Positions 51,754-61,279 of a DNA stretch of 64,000 nucleotides are shown one piece after another; within the stretch, counting starts at the first letter, position 1, and each line of letters begins with the position of its first letter. The DNA lies in the NCBI RefSeq assembly GCF_000331105.1, contig NC_020054.1, positions 4,201,450 through 4,265,449 on the forward strand, given 5' to 3'. Made by a program: the position numbers and the translations under genes. The DNA comes from Fibrella aestuarina BUZ 2. GTDB lineage: Bacteria; Bacteroidota; Bacteroidia; Cytophagales; Spirosomataceae. The notes under the pieces were generated by a model, which did no database searches, was not told the origin of the DNA, and was given only the letters and a program-made list of their open reading frames with translations.

Positions 51754-52887
51754 TTATCGACCCGCCGCGGTAGGCGGCTGATGCAGCAGCTGGGTTTCGG
51801 TCAGGTAGAGATAGGGCGGATGAAAATGATGGGTGAAAATTTTCTCTTTGCTGTCGGGGAAACGCTGATAGTAGGCCGAATCGGCGCGCAACACGATGAA
51901 CGTACCCGTGCGGACGTAGTGGTTGCTGTTGTAATAATTCGGGGCAACGTACCCATTGAGGTTCTTGCTCACGGTTTTCGACGCGATCGACCCCAGGTAC
52001 TTCTGGTAATTGCGCTGCGCTTTCAGAGCGGGCTTGGTCAGGCTGTTGTAGACCGACTTCAGCACGATCCGGTTCAGCAGTTTTTGCTTTTTGATGAGGC
52101 CCGGCGCGCCCTGAAAGGGATTTGTCGTGTTGAAATCGTTGACGGTCTGAATCGACAGCGGGACTTCGGGCACCCAGTCGGCTGAGTTGATCACGTTGTA
52201 AGCCCAGCCGTCCTGCGTCTGCGCCTCGTAGTCATAGGCAAAATACAGATTGCCCGGTTTGGGCCCGGCGCTGCAATACGTCTTGAACCGGATATCGGCG
52301 GGGAGCTTGCCTTGTTTTTGCAGCGCATAGAGGTGTGCCGTGAGCAGGTAGGCGATGGCCCCACCCTGGCTGTGCCCGACGATGAGCATGTTTTTCACGC
52401 CCTTCCGGTAGCTCGAATCGATCCGGGGCAGGATGTCTTTGCTCAGAAAGGCCGTGCTGACGAGCCACCCCACGTGCACCGCGGCCTTCGGATTCTGGGC
52501 GAGTTCGTAGACGAATTTATCGGTATCGCTCAATTGCAGTTTTCCTTTCGCCGGTACCATGGCCGCGTAAAAATTAGCCAGCCAGCTCACGCTGTTGGCG
52601 GTGGTGCCGCGCAGGCTGATCACCGCCGTCTGGGCGTTGTCGGTCCAGAGGTCCCACCGGTTATCGAGGCCCATGATGGGCGAGCGGTACACGAGCTTGT
52701 AGCGTTGCGGCACCGGGAAGCTCGCCACGTAGGCCGAATCGCCGAAGCGGGCCGACACTTTCAGCAGTTCAACGTATTCGGCGACATCAAACCCAGGTTT
52801 GAGCGATTGGGCAGCGGCGCCTCGACCAAACCAAACTGCAAGCAGGACGACTACGTACCTGCTCATCAACCGGAAAGCGTGTTGCAT
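51754..52887 (-). CDS. Secreted class-3-type lipase
   Basis: 377 residues; ATG starts at 52887 and 52866 are both possible, and the second gives a tidier signal peptide (YVVVLLAVWFGRGAAAQS). The lipase_3 core has AVISLRGTTANSVSWLANF and the nucleophile elbow IVGHSQGGAIAY with Ser173 (counting from 52887), then FKTYCSAGPKPGN and an acid-bearing NSADWVPEVP. Catalytic His is probably in one of the later His residues (SNHYVRTGTF). It would hydrolyse lipid esters in the periplasm or outside. The lipoprotein gene follows 31 bp downstream. Confidence 0.87.
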   Translation of the reverse strand: MQHAFRLMSRYVVVLLAVWFGRGAAAQSLKPGFDVAEYVELLKVSARFGDSAYVASFPVPQRYKLVYRSPIMGLDNRWDLWTDNAQTAVISLRGTTANSVSWLANFYAAMVPAKGKLQLSDTDKFVYELAQNPKAAVHVGWLVSTAFLSKDILPRIDSSYRKGVKNMLIVGHSQGGAIAYLLTAHLYALQKQGKLPADIRFKTYCSAGPKPGNLYFAYDYEAQTQDGWAYNVINSADWVPEVPLSIQTVNDFNTTNPFQGAPGLIKKQKLLNRIVLKSVYNSLTKPALKAQRNYQKYLGSIASKTVSKNLNGYVAPNYYNSNHYVRTGTFIVLRADSAYYQRFPDSKEKIFTHHFHPPYLYLTETQLLHQPPTAAGR

Positions 52888-53030
52888 GGCGTTGGGACAT
52901 CAGGGGTGAAAGGCAGGCAACAGCGCAGGCATTCAGTCGTGGATCAACAACGAATTAGTTAGCCACCAAAGCGGACCATTGCGCGTTTTACACGCAACAA
53001 AATGACTACGCTTTTGTTTTGCCCCAACGC

Positions 53031-53873
53031 CTACGCCGACAGGCCCTGCCGGTAGAACGTGGGCGTATGGTTGTACTGGCGCTTGAACTGTTTATTGAGG
53101 TGACACACGTCGGCAAAGCCAAATTCGTCGGCAATCTGAGCAATCGTCAGGGAGGTGTGCCGAAGTTTCAGGGCCACCAGTTTGAGCTTATGCCGGATAA
53201 TGAACTGCTGCATGGAATCGCCGACCTGTTGCCGGAACAACGCCCGCAGATGACCAGGCGAATAGTTGAATTCGTCGGCAATGGTATCGATGCGTAACCG
53301 CTGCGGTTCGCTGATATGCTGACTGATGTAGGCAATCACGCGCCGGGTTATGTCCGACGAAAACGTGGGCTGAACGGGCGCCGCCACGCCGCGTTGTGCG
53401 ACCAACCGATCGACCAGACTGAATAGCGTTTTCATCACCCCTTCCACAACGGGATTGCCCGTCAGCGGCCGGCGGCTGCGCTCTTCCGACAGCAAAATGG
53501 CGATCAGCGCCCCCAGGTTGGCCCTCTCCGTCGCGTCGGTGGTAACGGCCTCCCGACTCCGCCACGCAGCCGGGTCGAGACAGGTCCACCCCGGCCGGTC
53601 TGTCGGCAGCAGGGTGTTGACGAACGCGGGCGAAAACGAGAGCCAGTAGCCAGTCGTTGGTTGCGTAACCTGAAACTGGTAAGCCTCCCGGATTCCGATC
53701 AGGAACAGATCGCCCGCGCGGTAGGCAAACGGATTGCCATTGACGGCACCGTAGCCTTCGCCCGTTTGCACCAGAATGAGGCTGTAGCAATCGGCCGGTT
53801 CGGCGGGCCGGCTGTACGGATCCAGGTCGAGGTGTTGAATAGACAGAATGTCTTGTTGAGCAGCATCTTTCAT
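53031..53873 (-). CDS. AraC-family transcriptional regulator
   Basis: 280 residues from the ATG at 53873 (MKDAAQQDILSIQHLDLD). The N-terminal cupin-like sensor domain (YSLILVQTGEGYGAVNGNPFAYRAGDLFLIGI) precedes the AraC DNA-binding part: first helix-turn-helix LRIDTIADEFNYSPGHLRALFRQ, second SLTIAQIADEFGFADVCHLNKQFKRQ. It is divergent from the sigma-54-type regulator gene, and the 231-bp region between them holds a tandem palindrome that either may bind. Inducer unknown. Confidence 0.92.
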   Translation of the reverse strand: MKDAAQQDILSIQHLDLDPYSRPAEPADCYSLILVQTGEGYGAVNGNPFAYRAGDLFLIGIREAYQFQVTQPTTGYWLSFSPAFVNTLLPTDRPGWTCLDPAAWRSREAVTTDATERANLGALIAILLSEERSRRPLTGNPVVEGVMKTLFSLVDRLVAQRGVAAPVQPTFSSDITRRVIAYISQHISEPQRLRIDTIADEFNYSPGHLRALFRQQVGDSMQQFIIRHKLKLVALKLRHTSLTIAQIADEFGFADVCHLNKQFKRQYNHTPTFYRQGLSA

Positions 53874-54007
53874 GGGTTGAGATCGGTTGTAGTTGATTAC
53901 CGACGTACCCCTCTCGAATTCAGTGCCAGCCCGAAACGGCGCCACAAATCATAACACAACCCATTGACAATAAGTACATTACATCGACACACCAGCGACC
54001 AGATAAG

Positions 54008-54040
54008 CTCCAATATATTGGAGACTCCAATATATTGGAG
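54008..54040. promoter_or_regulatory. Tandem copies of a perfect 16-bp palindrome
   Basis: CTCCAATATATTGGAG occurs twice, at 54008-54023 and 54025-54040, one base apart; each copy is a perfect palindrome. It lies 64 bp before the sigma-54 regulator gene and 134 bp from the start of the divergent AraC gene. Two dimers bound on nearly the same face of DNA, 17 bp centre to centre, would be a natural reading. Candidate binders are the AraC protein or the Fis-like domain of the sigma-54 regulator. Confidence 0.75.
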
Positions 54041-54104
54041 TCACTCGATGGAGTTGACCGGGAATAGTACCTTTACGGGTCGTCAACGTTAACGGAACGT
54101 ACCC

Positions 54105-56600
54105 ATGTCTGTTCTTGAACCGCCCGCCCTGCCCTCGTTGCTGATCGTGGAGGATGAGTTTTTGATTGCCAACGATTTACGGCGCATACTGACAAAAGCC
54201 GGTTACCGGATCGAAGGCATTGCCGGGTCGGTCGAGGAAGCCAAAACAAAACTGGTCAGCCAGCGAACTGACATCGTCCTGCTCGATATTTTTCTGGCTG
54301 GCCCCGAGACAGGCATCGACCTGGCCCACTGGCTCAACAAACAGGCGATTCCCTTTGTGTTTCTGTCGGCCAACCTGACCGACAGCCTGCTGGAAGCGGC
54401 CAAGGTGACGCAGCCGTTTGGTTACCTGACCAAACCCTTCCGGGAAAAAGATGTGCTCTCGACGCTCGAAATTGCCCGGTATCGCCACGCCCACAGCGAA
54501 GAAGCCAAACTGCGTGAGCAGCAACAGATTCAGATTGCCGTCAACAACGCCAGTATTCACATTCAGGACCGCGAACAGTTTTGCCTCGCCATCGCCGATC
54601 AGATCAATCAGTTCGTGCCGTTCGCCTTCATCACCCTCCGTATTGGCCTGCTCGACGACTCCACGTTCTACTGGCTGATGCTGCGCAAAACAGGCGATCA
54701 TGCGTTCAGCCGGGTCAATCCGGGCACTTTGCTGGGCGCTGACGAGCCGTTGCTGGAAAAACTCGATCCGGAAGCCCCCGACCAGCCGGGCTTGTTCAGC
54801 GGCGGCGCCTTCGATCAGCTTTGCCAGACCAACGTGCTGGCGCGGGCCTGTCGGGATACGTTCGGCGTGCGGTCGCTGGCCCAGTTTTCCATCCCCCTGA
54901 CGCGCAACGCCATCACGACCCTGACGCTGGCACGTACCCAGCGCGATGGGTTTACGGCGAAAGACTACCAGACGGTCAGCCTGATTTGCCCCCAGATTGC
55001 CCTGACGCTGGATAACCTGCTGGCCTATGAAGAACTCGACCGGCGGCGGCAGATCAAGTCCATCGAACTGGCCATTGCCAACGCCTTTCGGAGCGGGGGG
55101 AGCCTGGATGCGATGCTGGCGCTGGTGGCCGACGCCATCAACGAGTTGCTGCCCGCGGATTTCCTGGGACTCTATCGCGCCGAACGGCAGCCACCTGCCG
55201 GGAGCGGAAAACTGCATGCGGTGCAAAAAAATGGCGGGCGGTTTGCGCCCCTCGACCTGCAATCGGTGCGGCTGGGCACCCCCATCAGTCCGTCGGCCCG
55301 TGATGCTGCACTGACGGCGCTACGTACCTGTCTGACCAAGCCCACGCTGAACGTCGGCTTTCAGTTTACCGATCAGGCCGCCGATAACCTGCTGGTCGAG
55401 TTGTACCGAAAGGAACTGGGCCTGCAATCGGTGCTATACGTACCTGTTTTCATCAGCGAACAACCCGCCGCCTCGCTCATACTGGCCAGTAAATCGCCCT
55501 ACGCCTTTACCTATAAAGACCTCCACACCTTGCAGGACATCAGCGTTCAGATGGCGCTGGCGCTGGATAACGTGCTGGCGTTTGAGCGTATCAACAGGCT
55601 GAGCGAGCGGCTGGAGCAGGAAAAGACGTACCTGACCGAAGAAATCAGAACCAGCAACAACTTTGGGGAACTGATTGGCAACAGCCCCGCCATGACGCAC
55701 CTGTTCACGACCATCGATCAGGTCGCCCCCACCGAAGCGACCGTGCTGATTCTGGGTGAAACCGGGACGGGCAAAGAACTCGTAGCCCGCGCCGTACACA
55801 ACCTCTCAACCCGACGAGCACGTACCATCGTCAAAATAAATTGTGCCGCTTTACCCGCACAACTTATCGAATCCGAGCTGTTTGGCCACGAACGGGGCAG
55901 CTTCACGGGCGCCACCGAAAAGCGCATCGGCAAGTTTGAGCTGGCCAGCGGCGGTACGTTGTTTCTGGACGAAATTGGCGAGCTACCGCTTGAGCTACAG
56001 GCCAAGCTGCTGCGGGCGATTCAGGAACGGGAAATCGAGCGCATCGGCGGAAAAGGCCCCATCCGCATCGACGTGCGGATTATTGCCGCCACCAATCGGA
56101 ACCTACAGCAGGAGGTCGCCGAAGGCCGTTTCCGGTCCGATCTGTATTACCGGCTGAATGTATTTCCCATCGTGGTGCCGCCCCTGCGGGAGCGAACCGA
56201 CGATATTCAGCCGCTGGCCCTGCATTTTCTGCAACGCACCGCCAAAAAACTCGGCAAGGTGCTGACGGGTATTGCCAACGATACCATGCAGCAGTTGATG
56301 ACCTACGCCTGGCCGGGAAACATCCGGGAGCTGGAACACGTATTGGAGCGGGCCGCGATCCTGTCCCGATCAACCACGCTGACCCTGGCCGAACCGCTGC
56401 GGTCGCTCCCCACCGTCGATGAGCCGCGCGGTAGTGACTCAGGCCCGGTGCAACCCATCGACGACACCATGCGCGCGGCGATTCTGGGGGCGCTGGCCAA
56501 ATCGGGTGGCCGGATTCGGGGCGCGGGCGGAGCGGCCGAACTGCTGCACCTGAAACCCACCACGCTGGAAGCCCGGATGAAGAAGCTGGGCATTAGCTAA
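54105..56600 (+). CDS. Hybrid receiver-GAF-AAA+ sigma-54-type transcriptional activator
   Basis: 831 residues. Domains in order: receiver (Asp61 in [10 protein letters not shown]), a GAF-like domain (about 160-300), a second GAF (about 315-490), AAA+ domain with Walker A GETGTGKE (551-558), contact loop reading GSFTGA (598-603) instead of GAFTGA, and Walker [12 protein letters not shown], then a C-terminal DNA-binding helix-turn-helix ([24 protein letters not shown]). The layout is FhlA/NorR-like with an added receiver. It could integrate a phosphorylation signal and two small-molecule signals. The TPR-histidine kinase gene is convergent with it, 16 bp away, and may be its kinase. Confidence 0.93.
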   Translation: MSVLEPPALPSLLIVEDEFLIANDLRRILTKAGYRIEGIAGSVEEAKTKLVSQRTDIVLLDIFLAGPETGIDLAHWLNKQAIPFVFLSANLTDSLLEAAKVTQPFGYLTKPFREKDVLSTLEIARYRHAHSEEAKLREQQQIQIAVNNASIHIQDREQFCLAIADQINQFVPFAFITLRIGLLDDSTFYWLMLRKTGDHAFSRVNPGTLLGADEPLLEKLDPEAPDQPGLFSGGAFDQLCQTNVLARACRDTFGVRSLAQFSIPLTRNAITTLTLARTQRDGFTAKDYQTVSLICPQIALTLDNLLAYEELDRRRQIKSIELAIANAFRSGGSLDAMLALVADAINELLPADFLGLYRAERQPPAGSGKLHAVQKNGGRFAPLDLQSVRLGTPISPSARDAALTALRTCLTKPTLNVGFQFTDQAADNLLVELYRKELGLQSVLYVPVFISEQPAASLILASKSPYAFTYKDLHTLQDISVQMALALDNVLAFERINRLSERLEQEKTYLTEEIRTSNNFGELIGNSPAMTHLFTTIDQVAPTEATVLILGETGTGKELVARAVHNLSTRRARTIVKINCAALPAQLIESELFGHERGSFTGATEKRIGKFELASGGTLFLDEIGELPLELQAKLLRAIQEREIERIGGKGPIRIDVRIIAATNRNLQQEVAEGRFRSDLYYRLNVFPIVVPPLRERTDDIQPLALHFLQRTAKKLGKVLTGIANDTMQQLMTYAWPGNIRELEHVLERAAILSRSTTLTLAEPLRSLPTVDEPRGSDSGPVQPIDDTMRAAILGALAKSGGRIRGAGGAAELLHLKPTTLEARMKKLGIS

Positions 56601-56616
56601 CGGCCGCCAGCAAGCC

Positions 56617-58959
56617 CTACGGCAACGCCGGTTCGGGCTTCCTGGCGGTATTGAACTCCAGCCGTATCCGCACCCCCGATTCCTGATCAATGTGTAGTTG
56701 CCCCCCAATCTGCCGGCTCAGCCCCTGAATCATCGTTAGGCCCAGCGTGTTCGTTTGGGTGGGGTCGAAGCCGGGGGGCAGCCCCACGCCATTATCCTCA
56801 ATCAGTAACCGGCAGGTTTGCCCAGTCACCGGTTGCAGGCTGATTGCGATTATGCCCGGCCTGTCGGCACCATAGGGAGGGCTGGGGAATGCGTATTTCA
56901 GCGAGTTGGTCACGGCTTCGTTGATGATCAGGCCAAGGGGCGTTGCCAGATTCACGTCGATCTGGATCGGCGCCACCGTCAGCTCCGTCCGGACGGCTGG
57001 CTCACTGTTAAACGATTCCAGCAGGTAAGTAACGACCTCGCTGATGTACGCAGCCATATCCACCGTCGACAGGCGCGCCGACTGGTACAGCTTCTGATGA
57101 ATCAATGCCATGGCCTGCACCCGGTTCTGACTCTCCCGGATCGCAGCCAGCGCGGTTGCATCGTGGAGGTAGTCAGACTGAGCGTTCAGCAGGCTGGAGA
57201 TGACCTGCAGGTTGTTTTTTACGCGGTGATGAATCTCCTTCAGCATCCACTCTTTTTCCACCAGCAGCTCCTCTTTCTGGGCCACCATCTGTTCGAGCGA
57301 CTTATTCTTCTGGTCGATTTCGCCCTGTTTGGCTTCCAGTAGCTGGTTGCTTCGTTGTTTGAGCCGAAACCGGTTGTAGCTCACCCCCAGCAGGCCAACC
57401 AGCAACAGCCCACCCACCAGCAGGGCATTTCGGGTGGTCTGGGCTCGTTTCAGCGCCAGTTGCTGTAGTTCGCTCTGCTTGGATAACAGGGCGATGTTCT
57501 GCTCTTTCTCCCGGGTATCGTACTGAATCTGCAACTGCGTGAGTTGCTTGCTTTTGGCTTCGTTGAAGAGCGAATCGTTGAAGGTTTTGTACTGCTGCAG
57601 GTGCTGAATGGCCGCCAGGTAATTACCCTGGGCCGAGTCGACCTTGAACAGCATGAAGTGAATGTCTTTCAACGTCGACAGGGCCTTTTTCTGCGGCAGG
57701 ATCGTCAGGGCGTTGGTCAGGTAGAAGCGGGCCTCCCGGTATTTTTTTTGCCGGACGTAGAACGTACCCAGCTCCTGCCTGATTTGCAGCGACCCTTCAA
57801 AATCAAGCTTGTTCTGCTCGTACCAGTACAGCGATTGCCGGTAATACCGCTCGGCCAGGGCGTAGTTGCCCAGCGCCTCATAGCAGTAGGCCAGGTTTTG
57901 AGCCACGCAGCCTTTCTGGATGATCGTGTTCGTCGGAATGTCGGCAACCAGTTGCTGAAAAAAGCGGAGTGCCTCGTCGGGTTTCTGTTGCGCTATCAGG
58001 TCTTTGGCAATCAGGCCCGCAGCGTAGAACATGGCAAAATTGGGCAGGCGCTCCTGACGCCAGGCGGCGAGCGACTTTTTCCGCCACTCAATGCTCTTCG
58101 GGTGGTTGCCAGCCTCGTCGTACATCTGCGCCAGATCACCGTAGAAAGCCGCCGCTGAGGCCGTATCGGCCGTTTTTTTCATGCTCTCCACGCACAGCAG
58201 TGCGTAGCGGAACCCCTCGTTGAGATCGCCCTTCAGCCGCCCGATCATCGACAGCAGGTTGTAGGTGTAATGGAGCTTCGGGTAGCCGATGGCTTTGTAG
58301 CGGTTCAGCACGGTCAGCAGTTCCAATTCGGCCAGCGCCAGATTGCCCTGGTATAAATGGGTAACCCCAATCTCCTTCAGCGCGTTGATTTCCTCGACCG
58401 GGTTGCGCAGGGAGCGGTAGAGCGCGGCCACCCGGTTAAACTGCGTCAGCACGGCGACGGAGTCGGGTGCGTAATTCCGCAGCCAGATACCGAACCGGTA
58501 CCGGGCAATGGCTTCCCCCTCCGTATCGCCCGACCGCTGGCAGTCGGTAATTAGCTTCGCAAAACGGGACCGGCCGGAAACGGTTTGGCCCCCTTCCAGA
58601 TCGGCAACAATGAACAGGCTTTGCGTTTCGTGCTGCCGGGCAAGCAGATGGAGCGAATCGCTCAGTTTTTGGGCCGCCCGGAGGTACATACGGCTACTGT
58701 CCAGATCGACTTTGGACTCGCCGGGCTTGTAGATATGAAATTTGCTCAGCGCCAGCAAAATCGCTAACCGCTTCGCATCGGGCTGGCTCGTTCTGAGGTC
58801 GGCGAGTAAGTTGTTTACCTGCTGCCGGTTTATGTTTTGCCCGCAGGCCAGCCGGGTAAACAGCGCCACCAACAGCAACGTACCCAGCAGCCGGTACCCA
58901 GCGCGACGCGGTCGGCTGTTGGCTCGTCGATAACGAAAGTTGCTTGCCCCTGACCCCAT
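56617..58959 (-). CDS. TPR-sensor histidine kinase (HisKA_2/LytS-like class)
   Basis: 780 residues from the ATG at 58959 (MGSGASNFRYRRANSR). A signal or anchor helix lies near the start (GYRLLGTLLLVALFTRLACG), then about 450 residues of TPR repeats (for example AFYGDLAQMYDEAGNHPKSIEWR and YALAERYYRQSLYWYEQNK), a membrane helix (RNALLVGGLLLVGLLGVSYNRF), a coiled coil, and the kinase. The phosphoacceptor box KEIHHRVKNNLQVISSLL and ATPase motifs EAVTNSLKYAF and IEDNGVGLPPG are typical HisKA_2. The periplasmic TPR part may sense a bound protein or peptide. Confidence 0.93.
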   Translation of the reverse strand: MGSGASNFRYRRANSRPRRAGYRLLGTLLLVALFTRLACGQNINRQQVNNLLADLRTSQPDAKRLAILLALSKFHIYKPGESKVDLDSSRMYLRAAQKLSDSLHLLARQHETQSLFIVADLEGGQTVSGRSRFAKLITDCQRSGDTEGEAIARYRFGIWLRNYAPDSVAVLTQFNRVAALYRSLRNPVEEINALKEIGVTHLYQGNLALAELELLTVLNRYKAIGYPKLHYTYNLLSMIGRLKGDLNEGFRYALLCVESMKKTADTASAAAFYGDLAQMYDEAGNHPKSIEWRKKSLAAWRQERLPNFAMFYAAGLIAKDLIAQQKPDEALRFFQQLVADIPTNTIIQKGCVAQNLAYCYEALGNYALAERYYRQSLYWYEQNKLDFEGSLQIRQELGTFYVRQKKYREARFYLTNALTILPQKKALSTLKDIHFMLFKVDSAQGNYLAAIQHLQQYKTFNDSLFNEAKSKQLTQLQIQYDTREKEQNIALLSKQSELQQLALKRAQTTRNALLVGGLLLVGLLGVSYNRFRLKQRSNQLLEAKQGEIDQKNKSLEQMVAQKEELLVEKEWMLKEIHHRVKNNLQVISSLLNAQSDYLHDATALAAIRESQNRVQAMALIHQKLYQSARLSTVDMAAYISEVVTYLLESFNSEPAVRTELTVAPIQIDVNLATPLGLIINEAVTNSLKYAFPSPPYGADRPGIIAISLQPVTGQTCRLLIEDNGVGLPPGFDPTQTNTLGLTMIQGLSRQIGGQLHIDQESGVRIRLEFNTARKPEPALP

Positions 58960-59083
58960 AGGCTCTTTTTTTGTAGGCAGACGAATCCGGAACGCTGCAC
59001 CCTGTCTGCAACGAAGAGCAGTCTCTCCCAAAGATACGCCGATTCAGGCGGCAAGTGCGTGACGCGGTCCGCCCCTGACGCGC

Positions 59084-59653
59084 TCAGGGTTTGTACAGCC
59101 AGCGCGCGACGAGCGGGACGTAGCGGGGCATGACAACGAACGTCATCAGGGCCACGATAAGCGCGCTCGTCAGGAAGGCCCGAACCACCGGAATGGCCAG
59201 CAATGGGACGACGTCGATAACCGGAGCGAGCAACTGCGGAACCAGGAACGAGAGCGGAAAAATGGCCGACAATGTGATCAGAAACTGTTTGTAGGGCGGC
59301 GCAACCGGCTGGCTCCGGGGCGGTGTAAACCAGAACTCCAGCCCCGTCCGGATGTCGATTTGCTCGTCTTCATTCAGGAACGGCCGCACCTTGTCGACCA
59401 ACTGCTTGCGCGTGTCCGACTCCAGCCAGTTGCGCAGATTCGTTTCCGAATCAAAATGCAGCACAATCGTGTACTCGCCGCTGTGCCCATGCGGACGGAT
59501 TACGTTCACCCCCCGATGCCCCGTTGCTGCCTGCGCCACCGGCACGATCGCCCGCAACCAGTTTTCGTAGGCCTCAACGTGCTGCTTGTAAGGCCGCTGA
59601 ATGATGATCGTGGTAACGGCGCTATCCGCGCTGATCGAAATGCCCGGCTTCAT
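59084..59653 (-). CDS. Antibiotic-biosynthesis-monooxygenase (ABM) domain membrane protein
   Basis: 189 residues. The N-terminal 100 residues form an ABM-type ferredoxin-like domain (VTTIIIQRPYKQHVEAYENWLR, TIVLHFDSETNLRNWLES). Two or three membrane helices fill the C-terminal part (about 123-145 and 150-172), and a basic end follows (MPRYVPLVARWLYKP). This fusion of ABM with membrane helices is a recognised uncharacterised type. It lies 68 bp downstream of the dps gene on the same strand and may be the last member of that stress-type cluster. Confidence 0.87.
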   Translation of the reverse strand: MKPGISISADSAVTTIIIQRPYKQHVEAYENWLRAIVPVAQAATGHRGVNVIRPHGHSGEYTIVLHFDSETNLRNWLESDTRKQLVDKVRPFLNEDEQIDIRTGLEFWFTPPRSQPVAPPYKQFLITLSAIFPLSFLVPQLLAPVIDVVPLLAIPVVRAFLTSALIVALMTFVVMPRYVPLVARWLYKP

Positions 59654-59721
59654 GTGAACCTGTTTATACGTACCTGATCGGGTTGTAGACGCGTTTGTCC
59701 GTTAATGGCCGCGCCCCTGGT

Positions 59722-60195
59722 TTAGTTCAGATGCGCCCGCAGCATCCAGGCCATTTTTTCGTGGGTCGCCATCAGCCCCGTCACAAAATCGCTTGTACCG
59801 GCGTCGTGGTGCGCGTCCTGAAACTCGCGGATCGTGCCCCGGATAAACGCGATGATGGCTTCGTGGTCGTTAAGTAGGCTGGCTATCAGGCTGCGGCTGT
59901 CGGTTCCACCGGCCTCCTGCTCGGTAAGGTGCGTCAGTTGCAGTACCTTTTGCAGCGTGGCGGGGGCGTAATGATCCAGTTGCCGGATGCGCTCGGCCAC
60001 GCTGTCGACCAGGGTAAGCGACTGGTTGTAGAGGTCCTCGAAATAAACGTGGACGGCGTGAAAATCAATACCTTCCAGGTTCCAGTGTGCATGGAGCGTT
60101 TTGGTAAAAAGCACAAATTCGTCGGCCAGCAGTTTGGCCAGTTCGTGGGCTACGATTTCACGGTTTTCTGCCGTGATGCCGATGTTGGGTTTCAT
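59722..60195 (-). CDS. dps: Dps-family ferritin-like DNA/iron-protection protein
   Basis: 157 residues from the ATG at 60195 (MKPNIGITAENREIVAHEL). The ferroxidase-site pattern TLHAHWNLEGIDFHAVHVYFEDLY (split here as His37 and His49 with acidic residues at 53-54) is typical; subunits assemble as a dodecamer that oxidises and stores iron and protects DNA from peroxide. The family's intersubunit site would be formed by that segment and residues around YAPATL. It follows GAPDH by 22 bp, so it is probably co-transcribed. Confidence 0.94.
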   Translation of the reverse strand: MKPNIGITAENREIVAHELAKLLADEFVLFTKTLHAHWNLEGIDFHAVHVYFEDLYNQSLTLVDSVAERIRQLDHYAPATLQKVLQLTHLTEQEAGGTDSRSLIASLLNDHEAIIAFIRGTIREFQDAHHDAGTSDFVTGLMATHEKMAWMLRAHLN

Positions 60196-60217
60196 ACGAA
60201 TAGAGCGGACTGGTGAT

Positions 60218-61222
60218 TTAATGAATCCGGTCGGCGAAATAAGCCGCGACCTCGGCCAGGCGGTTAGAGAACCCCCATTCGTTGTCGTACCAGGCCGCAA
60301 TCGACAGGAGTTTTCCTTCGCTGGCCGTCAGCGGCAGGTCGACGATCGACGAGTGCGGATCCCCCACAATCCGCGACGACGCCCACTCGTCGTCCAGCAC
60401 ATCGAGCACGCCTTTGAGCGGCCCCTCGGCCGCGGCCCGGCGGAAGGCATCGTTGACCTCCTGCACCGTACAGTCCCGTTCGGTGAGCAGGTTCAGTTCG
60501 GCAATGCTGCCGGTGCGCGTGGGTACGCGGTACGCTTTGCCGGTGATCCGAAGGTCTTTCCAGATGAATTGTAACGCCCGGGCGGCTCCCGACGAGGAGG
60601 GAATGATGTTTTCGGCGGCGGCCCACGAATCGCGCCGGTCTTTCATAGGCTGATCCGTCAGCGACTGCGAATTCGTGTACGAATGCACCGTCGAGAACAG
60701 CCCATACTGAATGCCGAAGTTGTCGAGCATGACCTTCACCACGGCCGCCAGTGCGTTGGTGGTGCAACTACCCATGCTGATGATCCGATGCTTGGCGGGG
60801 TCGAAACTGTCGAGGTTGATGCCTTTCAGCAACACGGCGTCGCAGTCGGCCAGGGTTTTGCTGGGCGCGCTGATCAGCACGTGCCGGGCGCCCCGGTCCA
60901 GGTGTACCTGCGCGCCCGCCCGCGTCGTGGCGCGACCGGTGCAGTCGACCACCAGATCGACGCCCAGCGCCCCCCAGTCAGGTACGTCCTTCGCCGAGTT
61001 GTAATACGCGATGTCGTGTTCACCGACGCGGAGCTTTCCCGGCTCGCCCGACACGCGTTCGGGCCATCGCCCGTAATTGGTATCGACGGCAAACAACGCT
61101 GCCAGCGTGGGTTCGTCCCGAATATCAGCGATGGCGACGGGAACAAACAGCTTTTGCTGCAAGCCAATGCGTAGAAACTGCCGCCCGATGCGGCCAAAGC
61201 CGTACAAACCGATGGTTGCCAT
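60218..61222 (-). CDS. gap: Type I glyceraldehyde-3-phosphate dehydrogenase family enzyme
   Basis: 334 residues. NAD-binding motif GFGRIGR at residues 9-14, catalytic Cys153 in MGSCTTNALA, and catalytic His180 in STVHSYTNSQ. The core glycolytic reaction is oxidation and phosphorylation of glyceraldehyde 3-phosphate. Some details, such as the SCTTNALA (rather than SCTTNCLA) segment and DPHSSIVD, fit the subfamily that also includes GapB/Epd-type enzymes, so a non-glycolytic role is possible. It lies in a cluster with dps and detoxification genes, not with glycolytic genes, which is consistent with a stress-related paralogue. Confidence 0.92.
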   Translation of the reverse strand: MATIGLYGFGRIGRQFLRIGLQQKLFVPVAIADIRDEPTLAALFAVDTNYGRWPERVSGEPGKLRVGEHDIAYYNSAKDVPDWGALGVDLVVDCTGRATTRAGAQVHLDRGARHVLISAPSKTLADCDAVLLKGINLDSFDPAKHRIISMGSCTTNALAAVVKVMLDNFGIQYGLFSTVHSYTNSQSLTDQPMKDRRDSWAAAENIIPSSSGAARALQFIWKDLRITGKAYRVPTRTGSIAELNLLTERDCTVQEVNDAFRRAAAEGPLKGVLDVLDDEWASSRIVGDPHSSIVDLPLTASEGKLLSIAAWYDNEWGFSNRLAEVAAYFADRIH

Positions 61223-61279
61223 TGGGTAAGTGCGTGTTTAAAATGAGTATATCAACGGGGTGATGCGGTACGGGTGGGC

